The notes under the pieces are model-generated. The model had not been told where the DNA came from and made no database searches. It saw only the letters and a list, made by a program, of their open reading frames with translations. Source: Rhizophagus clarus (Eukaryota > Glomeromycota > Glomeromycetes > Glomerales > Glomeraceae). Taken from it: 64,000 bases of DNA. Position numbers and translations under genes: made by a program. Below are positions 24,074 through 36,500 of the stretch, in pieces. Location: positions 1 through 64,000 of the forward strand of contig BLAL01000039.1 of the NCBI GenBank assembly GCA_015698045.1. Reading direction: 5' to 3'. How positions within the stretch are numbered: the stretch's first letter is position 1; every line of letters starts with the position of its first letter.

Positions 24074-24267
24074 ATGAGTGAGGCTGAGGAAACAATGCTT
24101 GAAAAAATAACTTTCTCGAAGAACTCATTGAGAAGAGTCTATCCGTAAGTATGTATTTCTTAAAAAACTTTCCCTAAAACATTTTAAATATTTTTATAAA
24201 AAAAAAAAAAAAAAAATTAAATGCTAAATTTTTATATATATTAAAATTTTTAGGAATAAATCATAGT
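24074..24267 (+). CDS. Possible tiny two-exon gene
   Basis: ATG 24074 opens M-S-E-A-E-E-T-M-L-E-K-I-T-F-S-K-N and runs to a consensus donor GTAAGTATG at 24145. Spliced to the acceptor at ~24253 it stops four codons later. A second acceptor (TTACAG, ~24296) also gives an early stop. This is either a ~28-residue product or the first exon of a gene whose continuation is lost. A downstream segment reads YWRHLERNHP in an incompatible frame. Confidence 0.25.
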
Positions 24268-25059
24268 TTTTCAAGATTGGTGATTCTAATTACAGTATTG
24301 GCGTCACCTAGAGCGTAATCATCCAGGTAAAAATTCAAAAAAAGCAAAGAATTTGACGATATGAAATCAAAGTACATTAAGTACAAATGAAAAGATGTGA
24401 ATATTATTCTCCCTTTATTTTGTGGAACTTTTCTTTTGTGTGGTTACCATTGTAGAAAGCTTTCTGGAATTTATTTGCCATAAATCTCCCTATTTATAAT
24501 CGTTCGAGCGAAGTGCAGATATGAATCATGCTGAAGATTTTCCTGTTATTTTAGAATAACGTGCTGGGAAAGAGCTGAAAAGAAACCTGATAACTTGAAT
24601 TATTCTTTTTTTTTTTTTTTGGTGAATTTGAAAAAATGATGATAATATCGATTGTTAAAAGAGGAATATCTAAAAATTATCTATATTTCTTTTCTCAAAA
24701 TGTTTATTTATCTTTAAATAAAAAAAATTTGTTTTTAAATTTATAACGCTTTTATATTGAATTTAAAAAGCTTGTATATTTATTTATAAAATAATAGTAA
24801 GACAAGCCAACTATACCCTTTTTTAGCTTGGTCAAACTAAAATGAAGTCCGAAATTTGCAAATATAAATAAAAACTATCGTGTTTTGCACGTGTTCGTGA
24901 GGAATTTTAAAATTTTACCGACATAACTAAATTTTTATATTCAAAACCGAAACTACTGCGGAATTGCGGATCACTAATGAGTGACTAATCAAATAGTCGA
25001 AATATCAAATATGTGTGACAGTGAAGACAGTAAACAACAGTGTTTGGATTTGTCGGAAT

Positions 25060-25500
25060 ATGAATAATACAATACAGTATTTGAAATTTTGAATATATAC
25101 GGAATATGAATTTAATACCCGAGTTAAGTATATTTTTGTATCAACGCATCAGTTGACTTACAAGCAAAATATGTGCGGAATTTGAATTTAATACCCGGTT
25201 AAGTATAAAAACTGTTAAAAAAAGCTTTAAACTATTTTTTTTTTCAGTTAACTTATAAACAAAATATGTGCGGAATATAAATTTAATACCCGAGTTAGGT
25301 ATAAAAACTTTTTTTTTTTTTTGTATCAACGCATCAGTTGACTTACGAGCAAAATATGCGCGGAATTTGAATTTAATACCCGGGTTAAATATAAAAACTG
25401 TTAGAAAAAGCTTTAAACTATTTTTTTTTCAGTTAACTTATAAACAAAATATGTGCGGAATATAAATTTAATACCCGAGTTAGGTATAAAAAAAAAGATT
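25060..25500 (+). repeat. Tandem 184-bp repeat with ~90-bp subunits
   Basis: Units start 'GTATCAACGCATCAGTTGAC' at 25138 and 25322. Each contains two related subunits ending 'AATTTAATACCCG(A/G)GTTA'. A partial copy precedes at ~25098-25137. The array sits directly upstream of the SAM-domain gene and could be part of its promoter or a local expansion. From 24270 to 25060 the sequence is otherwise non-coding. Confidence 0.85.
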
Positions 25501-25605
25501 AAACTTTTTTTTTTTTTTTTTTGTAAATATATATATATATACAGTATGTGTTATTTTTATTCTTTATATTTTACATATTATTTTTTTTCTTTCCTACCTG
25601 ACTCA

Positions 25606-27477
25606 ATGGATATACGTAAATATATAGAGAAATGGACAAACAAGGAATTAATAAATTTTTTGAAAAGACAAGAGCTTCAAGTTCTACATCTAACAGAAAA
25701 GGATTATTACGTTTTAAATGAAAGAAGGATAACTGGATCCAGTTTCTTATATATAACCAAAGATGATTTAAAAAATAGTGGTTTAGAACTTTATCGAAAT
25801 TTATAATTTAAAAGAAAAAATATCATCAGGTTAGAATTTTCGTAATAAAAGTATTTTACGTTTATTATTGTTGACGATTATAAATTTAATGATTTTTTTT
25901 AAAGTAATCAATAAAATAGAGACGAATACTCATGATAAAGATATTAAAAATTTTATATCTCAAATTAAAGGAAATGGAAAGGTGAGCTAATAAATAAATA
26001 ATTATTTATTTGTTTGTTTGTAAAACAATGATATGAATATAAGTACTCGTAAGGCTTTAGTAATTTAACGTGATCTACGCTACTTTCTATGAATATAATT
26101 CATAGATGAAGAGCCGTTAGGCTTTTAATGGTGGTTATTATGCATATCAATACAATGATAATACTACCCTATTCTATGAATTTAAAATTCTTAGAAGAGG
26201 AGTCATTAGGCTTTTGTAGTTCACATGATTTGCGCTACCCTTTCTATGAATCTAGAATTCATAGAGGAGGATCCGTTAGGTTTTCGTAGCAATTGTTATG
26301 CATATCTTAGACAAGGTTTTAGTAGTTCAACGCGTTTTATGCTACATATTTTATGATTATAATTCATAAATGAAGAGCCATCAGACTTTTAATGATGGTT
26401 ATTATGCATATCAATACAATGATAATACTACCCTATTCTATGAATTTAAAATTCTTAGAAGAGGAGTCATTAGGCTTTTTAGTTCACATGATTTGTGCTA
26501 CCCTTTCTACGAATCTAGAATTCATAGAGGAGGATCCGTTAGGTTTTCGTAGCAATTGTTATGCATATCAATATGAGGAACCGTTAGACTTTTTCGCATT
26601 TATTAATAACGCGTTAAGGTTAATGAACGTTTGATGATTTTGCTATTTACTATTGTACATTTACACTACTATATTTGTATCATTGTTCAAATAATATCTG
26701 AAAGTTTATTATTGTTGTCGTTGTTGTTATTGTTTGACTGGTATTTTGTTAATTTAATTTATTTTATTTTAATTGTTATTTAAGGGGTTCGATAAGAAAA
26801 TGTTAATGCTTGAAGAAATATTTGATAATAATATGAATTTGTTTATTGACGAACTTAAACATTATCACAAAAATGTGAAAGCATTTAGATCTTTTAAATT
26901 TTATAATGAGACCTCTTTTCAAACAGCTATTGAAAACATATTACCAAATTGTTTTATTTCTGAAATGAGATTGATCGCAGATAGGAAAGACCAATTATAC
27001 AAATATATGTTTGTTGATATGTTCTTGTGCGATGTAAAATTTGGAGCATATAGCGCTGCATTTGAGCTAAAATACTTTAATTTAATTGGACTTTTATCTG
27101 GCGAAAGTGGTAGGTGGGAAGAGAACCCTTCATATCAATCTTTATTTAATTTAGATCAAAAATTAAAAAACGAATCAGCTGATAGATTATTAGATAGAGA
27201 CTACATTTATTGGTGTAAGGACGAGCATAAGCATAAGTCGATTAAAGTTAAAAATTATATTGATAATGGTGAAATTCAACTAAATACTTATATTAATATA
27301 TTAAAAAGGGGGATATCTTCTAGGGAGAAGGTTGGAATTTTTGATAATAGAATAAAATGTAGTGTGGGTAATAGTTTTGTTATGGGGTATCTTATAGTTT
27401 GCTTTGGCACTGAGCGGATTATGGTGAAACATGCTAAAGTGAAAAAATGTGATTATATGTTTTCTTTGAATAGATAA
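25606..27477 (+). pseudogene. SAM domain + PD-(D/E)XK nuclease-like gene, frameshifted
   Basis: Exons are 25606-25829, 25905-25981 and 26785-27477. Exon 1 encodes a SAM-like domain (IEKWTNKELINFL..LTEKDYYVL..RRITGSSFLYIT..DLKNSGL). The frame then hits TAA at 25804-25806, but one frame over it continues YNLKEKISS and joins cleanly to exons 2 and 3, so there is a one-base shift near 25798-25802. It could be a real mutation or an assembly error in a T-run. Exon 3 carries FVDMFLCD followed by AAFELKYF, matching the D...E-x-K core of the PD-(D/E)XK fold, in a ~230-residue domain common in Rhizophagus. A role in nucleic-acid cleavage or as a nucleus-directed effector is inference. The 803-bp second intron is filled with a tandem repeat. 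The protein, if intact, would be ~330 residues. Confidence 0.65.
26040..26570 (+). repeat. Intronic 264-bp tandem repeat of palindromic subunits
   Basis: Two copies with a 264-bp period (ATTATGCATATCAATACAAT at 26137 and again at 26401). Each has about three subunits of ~80 bp containing a near-palindrome CTATGAAT-N3/5-ATTCATAG (perfect arms at 26087-26105 and 26244-26264) followed by GAGGAGxxxxxTTAGGxTTT. Lies wholly in intron 2 of the SAM/nuclease gene. Confidence 0.8.
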
Positions 27478-28905
27478 TTTTGCACATAATTTTATTGTTT
27501 TTATATCTCCTGTATTATATATTTTTTAATAATTACAATGAAACAGCTCTACTGGCTGAGTTGCAAGTCTTTATAAAGCACTATATTTGAGTGTGCTGTC
27601 GAGTTGCGCGTTTGAGTGCGCTGTCGGCCTGTCATTATTCTAATTCTTGCCCTATTGACCACATACAACGTTTCAATATCAATTGCTAATAATAATCGTG
27701 CTTAAGACTTTTGAATTATCATCATGTCAAGCCTCGAAATATAGTGCATACAATAGTAGGAAGTTTGTGTAATCATGCTCGAGTGCTTGATTTACTATTT
27801 CCCATGTGAAATGTGGAATTTCTCCATATGGTCTGATTTTCGTCTGTGATCCGTGTCGGAGAATTAAATGATGAAAACAAATTTTTATCATAACAACCAA
27901 TGCGGTAATATCAATTTGAAACATTTAATATAAATAATACAAAAACATTTTATTATTTAAAAAATAAAATTATTCAACAATAATTTTAGTGTTCGTTCAT
28001 ATTAATAATAAAATATTATCAATCATAACCAGTTCAATCACGTCTGGTATTACAAAGGTATTACAAAGATTCATTTTTGTATAAATCAATAAATTATATA
28101 AAAATGTATAAACAAAATCATAATTGGTATGTTATTTCTAAACTTATCATTTATTTGTTCCACATTAAACAAATTATTCAATGAATAATTATTGAATATT
28201 TACTCGATCTTTGCCAATAATCAAGTTAATAATGTCCGAATTCGAAAAACAAGATACTCCTAAGAAATTTACCATGTTTTATCGCAAATTTAATAATAAT
28301 AATGTTTATAATTATGAATATGATCATTTAATATTGTTCTTCATGTTTCGCAACAAAAAAAAAATAGGGGGGGGGGAAACCAAATTTAATATAATCTTTG
28401 CAACTTTATCATATTTCGTTATCTTGTAGTCGCGATATCTTCTGATTATTTAGGTTAACAAATTATATAAATCGGTTACATTATAAAATATATAAGCAAT
28501 TTTTAGAATTTAATAGTAACCGATTTTATCGAACAAAGAAAAGGAACATTCAATCGTGCAATACACGGTACGCGTAATTCTTATTCATATGTAAATGATT
28601 ACACTTATTATTATACACAAAGAATTCCTTTGTTACTTTGTTAAAAATTATTTTTTTCTTTTTTTTTCTCGAAAAGCAAAAAAATTCAATCATTCAAATT
28701 TTTAACAATTTTATAGTTACACACCATATTGTTTTCATTGTAAATGCATACCTAATACTTAAATTCTAAAATCAAAAAATGGTGGTACAATTTTATTTGA
28801 ATAACTCTATTTTAGTACAACTATACAAAAAAATGAAGGAAATCTTTGACTTTCTGAATATAGAAATGAATTGATAATATTCGTTCACTATCACGATCAT
28901 CCACT
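27478..28905. other. Intergenic
   Basis: Mostly AT-rich. A short tandem phrase 'GAGTG(T/C)GCTGTCG' occurs twice at 27590-27630. The minus-strand open stretch 27924-27727 (TKIRPYGEIPHFTWEIVNQA) has some protein character and may be a gene remnant, but nothing supports it further. A nine-G run lies at ~28367-28376. 28232-28330 reads MSEFEKQDTPKKF, again unsupported. Confidence 0.4.
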
Positions 28906-29040
28906 ATGTTTTCTTTTAGATATTTGCTTTATGCCCATAGAAGAAAAATAAAAAGAAGACAAGAGATATTTCCAGAAAGCTTAGAATGTGATTGTAATCA
29001 AAGATTTATGCATTCTATACATCGAATTTGTACGATCTAA
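28906..29040 (+). CDS. Possible small basic ORF, 44 aa
   Basis: ATG 28906 to TAA 29038-29040 reads MFSFRYLLYAHRRKIKRRQE then an acidic/Cys segment (SLECDCNQRF). It lies just upstream of another small Arg-rich ORF in the same orientation. Its base composition is less AT-biased than the flanks. Function unknown. Confidence 0.3.
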   Translation: MFSFRYLLYAHRRKIKRRQEIFPESLECDCNQRFMHSIHRICTI

Positions 29041-29134
29041 AAGAATATTTAAGAAGCAAAAATTCTTTTCCTATCGAGATATTAAAAAAATAAATAAATA
29101 AATAAATAATAAAAAAAAGACAACGAGAAATATT

Positions 29135-29320
29135 ATGTCTTTTTCAAATCATCTTAAACAACAATCTTATAAAAGAAGGCGAATTCGTCGTCAAAGAATT
29201 ATTAATCAAATTCATCGGAGAAATTATAATGATACTTTATTCAGGATTTCTCAGCTCACCTTTCAGAATACTGATGATTTATTCGTACAGCAACTATTTA
29301 ATGGGTCTCATTTCCATTAA
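29135..29320 (+). CDS. Small Arg-rich protein, 61 aa
   Basis: A single exon, MSFSNHLKQQ then YKRRRIRRQRIINQIHRRN, a strongly basic N-terminal half, followed by FRISQLTFQN..VQQLFNGSHFH. The C-terminal pattern matches that of the minus-strand protein at 22711-22944, suggesting a small dispersed gene family. Its 5' leader is A-rich (AAATAAATAA units). Nothing indicates secretion. Function unknown. Confidence 0.5.
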   Translation: MSFSNHLKQQSYKRRRIRRQRIINQIHRRNYNDTLFRISQLTFQNTDDLFVQQLFNGSHFH

Positions 29321-30547
29321 CAGCAAGATTTTGCTTAATTTATCGACTGCAATTTTAAATGAGGCAGGACCCCAAAAAATCTCACATCCGATATATAAAT
29401 TTTCCTTTTTCAACTAGTACTAGCACGCTTATTTACATCATTTTTACCTTATTACCGCTTAGTTATATTTTAGTTGTTAATTCTTGACTGATTTTATTTT
29501 TATATATATTCGTAACTCAACAAGTATATTATGTTATATTAGGTTAATACTAGTTAGATTCGGTTAATATTAGATTAATATTTAGATTAATAATTAGATT
29601 AATAATTAGATTAATATATATGAGAATTAAGTGTATCCCAATATCTATACTTAATTTTATAATATTACACTTGTCTCTAATAAATAATTAAATATCATGC
29701 AATGATTATAAAAATTAATTTTTGTCGTGACTCATTCGAACTTTGCTGATTAATTTTGAAGCAACATTATTTCTTGCTAATCTTGAGAACCAATTTTCAT
29801 ATCTTGATCAATCTTGGTGTCAAAATCGTTTCTATAAATTGCAAAAATCGGCTTTCTTGTTATCGAAGTACGGATTAATCACCTTTTTTATACAAATGTA
29901 ACGATAACGTTTAGTTTACTATTTTATTAGGGAACGGATACTGTTCGATAAGTCCGGAATTTCATGGGTCATGGGTACTTTCTTTATCGAGATCGTGTAA
30001 TGACAGAACAAATTTATCGGCACATGCTACGATCGGGGAAATTTTGTGCCACTATGGCTAGTGGTACTTCGTTTCGTTTCCGGCTATGTTAACGCACCCC
30101 GTAACTTATGATACGTAAATTATAAATTTATGAATTTTGAAGTTAAAAAAAAAAGGTTAAGTATTAATTTGTACGTCGGGTTCAATAATACGTAAAAAAG
30201 TGAATTAAATTTTGAAGTTAAAAGGGCCATTAATTTGTACCTCGGGTTCAGCAAAATCATCCACATACACCTGCAAAAGTGACACTCACACCATCTCTAT
30301 TAAAGTACAAAGACAAAATTTTCAGAAAATTTATTATGCAAATGGTTATGCCAAATTTGAACCCGTTGTCTTGCAACGAGTGAAACTAGTTACATTGATA
30401 TTTTGAATATTAATAATTACAAATAAATAATGAAAAGATAATAAATAAAAGTAATAAAAAAAAAAAAAAGGGTTGAGAAAATAATTATAATTAAATATAT
30501 ATATTATCTAATTTATATTTTGAAAAAAAAAAATAAACAAAAATCCA
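29321..30547. other. Intergenic with short tandem repeats
   Basis: 29535-29625 holds GATTAATAATTA-type tandem units. At about 30135-30255 a ~70-bp segment (ATTTTGAAGTTAAAA..TTAATTTGTACSTCGGGTTCA) is duplicated. No gene is supported between the small ORF and the kinesin stop codon. Confidence 0.5.
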
Positions 30548-33500
30548 TTAAAAGCACATAAATTTATTTTTCTTGGCCATGAGTCTTTCAACTCGACTCT
30601 CAAGAGCAAGTCTAGCCTTTTCGGATTTTTCCTTAGCTTTTCTTTCTTCTTCCAATGCTTTTTCCATATGTATTTTTTGAGTTTCGACTGTAGTTTTAGT
30701 AGTCTCTATTTCAGTTCTAGCATCTTCTAATATGGATTTTAATTCAATAACATATTTAGATAATTCTTGTTTTTGGCTTAAAACTTCATTCAATTCTTCT
30801 TTAGTCTTTTGTAAATCTGATTCATTTTCTTTAAATTGAGCCTCAAGATTTTTAATAAGTTGTTTATTTTTCAAATTCTCACTCTCTTTGCTCGTTATTT
30901 TCTTATTTAATCTTCGTATTTCTGCTGAGGTTTGATGACTATTAGCATTGTTTTCTATTCCGGTGTCTTTGCAAGATTCATCAAGTAATTGCTCTAGCTC
31001 CGAGATATGTTCCTGAAGATTTTTAATAAGAGCATTTTGTTTATTGATCGTATTTTTGTGTTGTAATAATTTCGGTATTAAATCTTCATCATCCTCATCC
31101 GAATTAGATCCCTTAGATAAATTACGTACTAAAGCATCATTTACTCCTTTAGATGCTTGTGATGAAAGATTTTTAATTCTTTCTTTCAAGTTTTCATTTT
31201 CTTTTAAGAGTCGAGAAATTTCTTTATGACCAGATGTTGATTTTTGTTTCAATGTATTTATTTCTTTTTCACGGTCCATTATCTGGTTATTAAGATCGGT
31301 TACTTGAAGCGCCATTGCGTTTCCATCATTTCCAAGCGTCCATAATTGTTTCATTAATGATTGAACTTTTTCTTCAAGTTTACTGCATTTTTCAAAATAG
31401 TTTTCATTCATATTTTCTAATTCATCTTTAACGGTTTGTAATTCCTTGATCTTGACTTTCATTTCCGTTAATGAATCGACATCATACGAATTATGTTTCG
31501 ATATTTCATCGTGAAGATACTCGCTTTCTTTTGTCAAAATTGTGGCACGAGCTTCCAATTCAATAATTTCAGCGATCAAGCTATCATTGTTTTTCTTTAA
31601 CAATTCATTAGAGTTAGAGATTTCATTAATTGCAAATTTTTTGGCTCCGGAATCTTTGGTCTCTAAAGATGTGTTCGAGGATTTGAACGATTGAATTTCC
31701 CTGGTCGTATCCTTAGGTATTTCTTCTATTTGTTGTTTTTTGATATCCTGTAATTTATTTTCTAACTTGTTAACAAGCTCAATATGCTTCATCTCTGATT
31801 CTTGAAGTTTCATAAGTTCCGCGTTAGATAATTCTACTGCTTCTTCCAATTCTTCTACGTAATTATTTTTTTCTTCTAATTTAGCTTCTAATTCTTTAAT
31901 GAATTTAATCCTTACAGATTCTGCTGCTTTAGCTTTTTCTAATTCTGCCATTAATTCGGCAGTATTATTCTCATAATTTTCATTCTGTTGAGCCTTTGAT
32001 AATAATTCCTCAAGTTCTTTGACACGTGCTGATTGTTTCTCATTAGTTTCTTTACTTACTTCTTTCTCAATTTCTGAAATTTTTGATTCTAATTCTTTTA
32101 CACGTTTCTCTGCCTCAGTCCTAGATGTTATAGCTTTTTGTAATTCGATATTAGATTTCTCGATAGCAGCTTCTAATTCATTAATTTGGAGGTTTTGCTT
32201 CATCAATTTATCTTCTCTTCGTGTCAAGGAAGTATTTGCTTTATTTAATTTCATTTCCATTTCTTTAATAATCTTGGACTGTTCTTTATCGGAATTATTT
32301 GTATTTTCAAGTTGAGTTTGGATATTAGAAAGTTTTTCTTTGTTATTTGTAATGATATCACCGTTAAGTTTTGATGATTCTTGAGCTAAAGCAAGTTCTT
32401 CTTCTAAAACTAACATTTTAGATTTTAGTTCTTCTACGGTTTCCTGATGCTTTGATTCATTTTCTTTAAGAGTTTCACTAAGTTCGTTTGATAATTTAAT
32501 ATGATGATCTCGTTCCTTTTCAATATTCATCATTTCTGATTCAAGTTCATTCAAAATTTCATTTTGAGCGACCATCTCAAGCTTCGTTTTAGTCAAAGCT
32601 TCTCGTAAAGAATTAACATTCTCATTACCAGAATTTCCTGTTAGCTTGAAGGTTTCGACTTCAACTTCTAAAACTTCTCTTTGTTTCTTTTCTTCCGCAC
32701 ATTGTTTTTGAGTAGCATCTAATATACTTGATACTTTTTCATATTCTTGAGTTAAAGAAGTATGAGTTTCATGAGCGTTAATTAATTCTTCTTTCATGTT
32801 TTTCATTTCATTTTCAAGGAATTTCACAACATTATTTTGAAGGTTAAAATTCTCTTTTAATGTCATTAATTCTTTGATAGTTGATTCCTTTGATTCTCGC
32901 ATTTGATTAAGTTGAAGATGTAATTGTTGAACTGTTACTTTTTGTTCATTGTTCAAATTTTTTAAATGTACGATTTCTTCTTGCAACCCTCCAACGATCA
33001 AAAGTTTTTCTTCTGAGGTAACAAGTTGTGTTTGCAATTCTTGAACTTTCTTACTCAAATCAGATTTTGAATATTTTAACTCATCAATTTCATTTCTTAT
33101 TGATTCAATCACCGTAGAATCTTCTAAGGAATCCGTAATTGCACTAAATTCGGATTCTGGATTTATTTCTTGCTCAAGAACTTTTTTAACTTCTTTAATA
33201 GATTGTTTCATCTGTTCAAAATCGTTGATATTTTGATCATTCAATTTAATTTCAAGAGATTGAATTTTTTGAAGTTGCTCAGATTCTCTTAATTTTAATT
33301 CCTGTATTTGTTGTTCAAGGATAAATACTTGAGAATTATGTTCTACATTCTTCAATTTTGTTTCTAACGTTTCGATAGTCTTTATATGAGATGATAGGGA
33401 CTCTTTAGTTATAGCTAGATCAGTTCTTAGTTGAACTAAATATTCATCTACTCGAGTTCCTTTTTCGGAAATTCGATTTTCCAGTTCAATAATTTTGTTT

Positions 33501-36500
33501 TTCTGTATGATTTCAACATAATGTGAATAATCCAATTGTTCTTGTAATTGCGACTCTTCAGAATCGTTTCCTAATTTTGTCTTTAATACTTGAATTCTTT
33601 CAAGAGCAATTATTTCACGTTCGTGTGCAATTTTTAGTTCCCTTCGTAATCTATCCAATTCCGATTGACGAACTTGATCTGCGTCACCATTTTCAAGATT
33701 CTTTCTTAGTTCATATAATTCTTTTTGTAAAGCTTCTTCTTGTTTTTGAACTTGCAGAAGATTCATTTTCAAGCTTAAAGTTTGCGCCTCCTTTTGTTTT
33801 AATTTCTTTTCTAACATTACATCATTTGTAAGATCTTTTTTAATGGATTCAATCAACTCATGTTTATTTGTTATTTCGGCTTTAAGATTTTGAAGTTGTT
33901 CTTGAAGCAACATAACAGTATCTCGTTCAACTTGTAAATTTTCACTTGCTTCAGATTTGTTAAATAGTTCCCTTTGTAGAAAATCGAGTTTTTCTTGAAA
34001 TTCTTTGATGGATTTTTGTGAAGGATCCAATAAAGGAATTTGTATAATTGCATCTTGTTGAGCGAGTTTTGCCTTTGATAATTGATCTTCAAGATTTTTA
34101 ACTTTATCTTCCAATTCTCTTAAATGATCATTAGAAGTTTGTTGTAAACAATCACTGGTATTCTCTCCAATTTTAACGCCAGACATTCGTATACTTGCTT
34201 GTTGAGATCTACGTCTGAATTCTTGTTTTGTTTCTTCAAGTTCACTTTCAAGTTTTTGTATAGAATCTTCATAATTAACTGAAGGGAATAATAAAGACGC
34301 TATTATATGACTTTTTACTACCATCTCTTTTTGAATTTTATCGACCAGATTTTGAAGTTCTGAAATCATGTTTTGTTCTGATTGTACTGATTCAGAAATC
34401 TCATCCTTTGAACTTTTCTGGAATTTAACAAGTTGTTCCTCAAGTGCTGTTATGATGATTTGCAAATCACGAATAGTTTCATTATTAATATTTCGTTCTT
34501 GACTTAACTGATTCATTTCAAATTTAAGTGCAGCAATATGCTTTTCAATTATTGTGATTAAATGAATGTCTGGAATTTTTTCTTTCTCTGCAAGAATTTC
34601 TAATAATTTACGTTGTTTTTCTTTATGTCGTTTAACTTCTTCTCGAAGTCTTTGCACAAGTTCGTTTTGATGATCAACTATAGCTACTGGATAATTTTCA
34701 TAAGAGAATTCAGTTTCTTTTCCAGACATAACTTCAAGTTGCGCAAGTGAATCTCTCTTTTTAATTTCTTCACGAAGTTTTTCAACGACTTCAAGAGTTT
34801 CAGAATAATTTACTTTAAGGCTTGCAAATTCTTGTTTGATAGAATCTAAATTAGAATCTTTATTAGCATGCACATCATCTGATTGTTTTGATCCAAGCTG
34901 AAGATTTTGATTAAATTTAGCTTGTCTTTTTGATTGCGCATCTTTTAATTGAGAACGAAGTTCATTAAGTTCAGTAAGAGATTTTTCATATTTCTTCTTA
35001 ACGTCTTCTAATTCTGTTATTGTTTTTTCATGTATCATTTGAATATCATCAAATTGATCAAAAACAGAAATTGGAGGAATTGGAACTGAAGGAAATTCAC
35101 TAATTTTTTTCGGTTTAAAAATAGGAGTATCCATAACAGAAGAGATAGAAGAAGATCTTGAATGATTATTTTTTGGACGTGGAGTCACGTCAATTTTCAA
35201 TTTCATTTTTTCAATTTCTTTAACAAGAGTTTCGACATTTTTCTCAAGTTTTAAAATTTTATTATCACGAGTTCTAATTTCTCCTAATAACCATTTATTC
35301 TCTTCTTTATCAATACTTTTTTGCTTTTCAAATTGTTCTACAAGAGCAAGATATTTATCTTCTTTAATTTGTAAAGCTTTTTCAAGTTTGGAATCAAGTT
35401 TAAGCATTTCCAAATTTTTATTTTGATTTTCTTCTAAACGAGATTCAAGTTCTCTAATAAAATTCTCGGTAGATTTTTCATCTCCAGAAAATTTTTCTAT
35501 ATAATTTTTTAAATCATTAATAATTGCCTTATCTTTCTTTCGTTCATTAGCATCGAAACTTAATTTTATCTCAAGATCTCTAATATAATTTTCAGTAGTT
35601 TCTTCCCTTTCGTTAAGTTTTGAAATTTTATGTTTTAAATCATCTATCTTCATTATACTTTGTTCATTTGATGCTTCAGCTTCATGAAGTTTACGTTCTT
35701 GAGCTTGCATTTTTGAATCTGAATGAGATAAAGCTGCACGAACCAATGATAATTGATTTTCAAGGGAAGAAATGGATTTTTCATACTCGTGAATAAGAGG
35801 TCCAACAGCTTTTTGAAAACTTGGCCAAACATTTTTAATAAAAGCTTTATCATCGTTTGAAGAAGTTGAACTATTATCATCTTGAACTAAAGTCATATTA
35901 TCAGCATCTTCTTCCGAATTATCAATAATTTCATCAGAATTTGTTGTTGAATCCGAATTTTGTGATTTTACGAATTCTTTTGAAAGGTCATTAAAAGAAC
36001 GTTTAAGTATAAGGTATTTATTTTCAAGTAAATTGATTTCTCTTTCATTATTTGAAGGGGATTGTTTCGATATATCGATATTATTAAATGATGATGATTC
36101 CAAATCATTATCACATGAAATTGAAAAGGTAAAAGCATTTTTTAAAGCTTTGATTTCTGATCTTAATTTTAATACTAAATTTTGTAAATGTTCCAAATTA
36201 TTCCAACCTTCTTCTTCTTCTCTTTCATCTATTTGTTCTTCTTGATTAATATCAATATTTTTATAAGGAGTGTATTTTATTTTACGAGCATGTTTAGCGT
36301 ATTCTAATGTATTAACCGTTTCTTTAATATTATATTCTATTGGTGAAACGCAAGCTATAATTAAAGCTCTAGTATTGTTACAAAGATAATTTTGTAATAT
36401 TCTAGTAAGTTTGTTGCCCTTATAAGGTAAAAATGTTGTATTTTCTGAATGATCTCCAAGGGCGCAAATCGCATTACCGATCGCGACTTTTGTTGTTAAT

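Noticed and set aside
25268..25465. Open frames across the 184-bp repeats
   Set aside because: They follow the repeat period and end arbitrarily; not genes.
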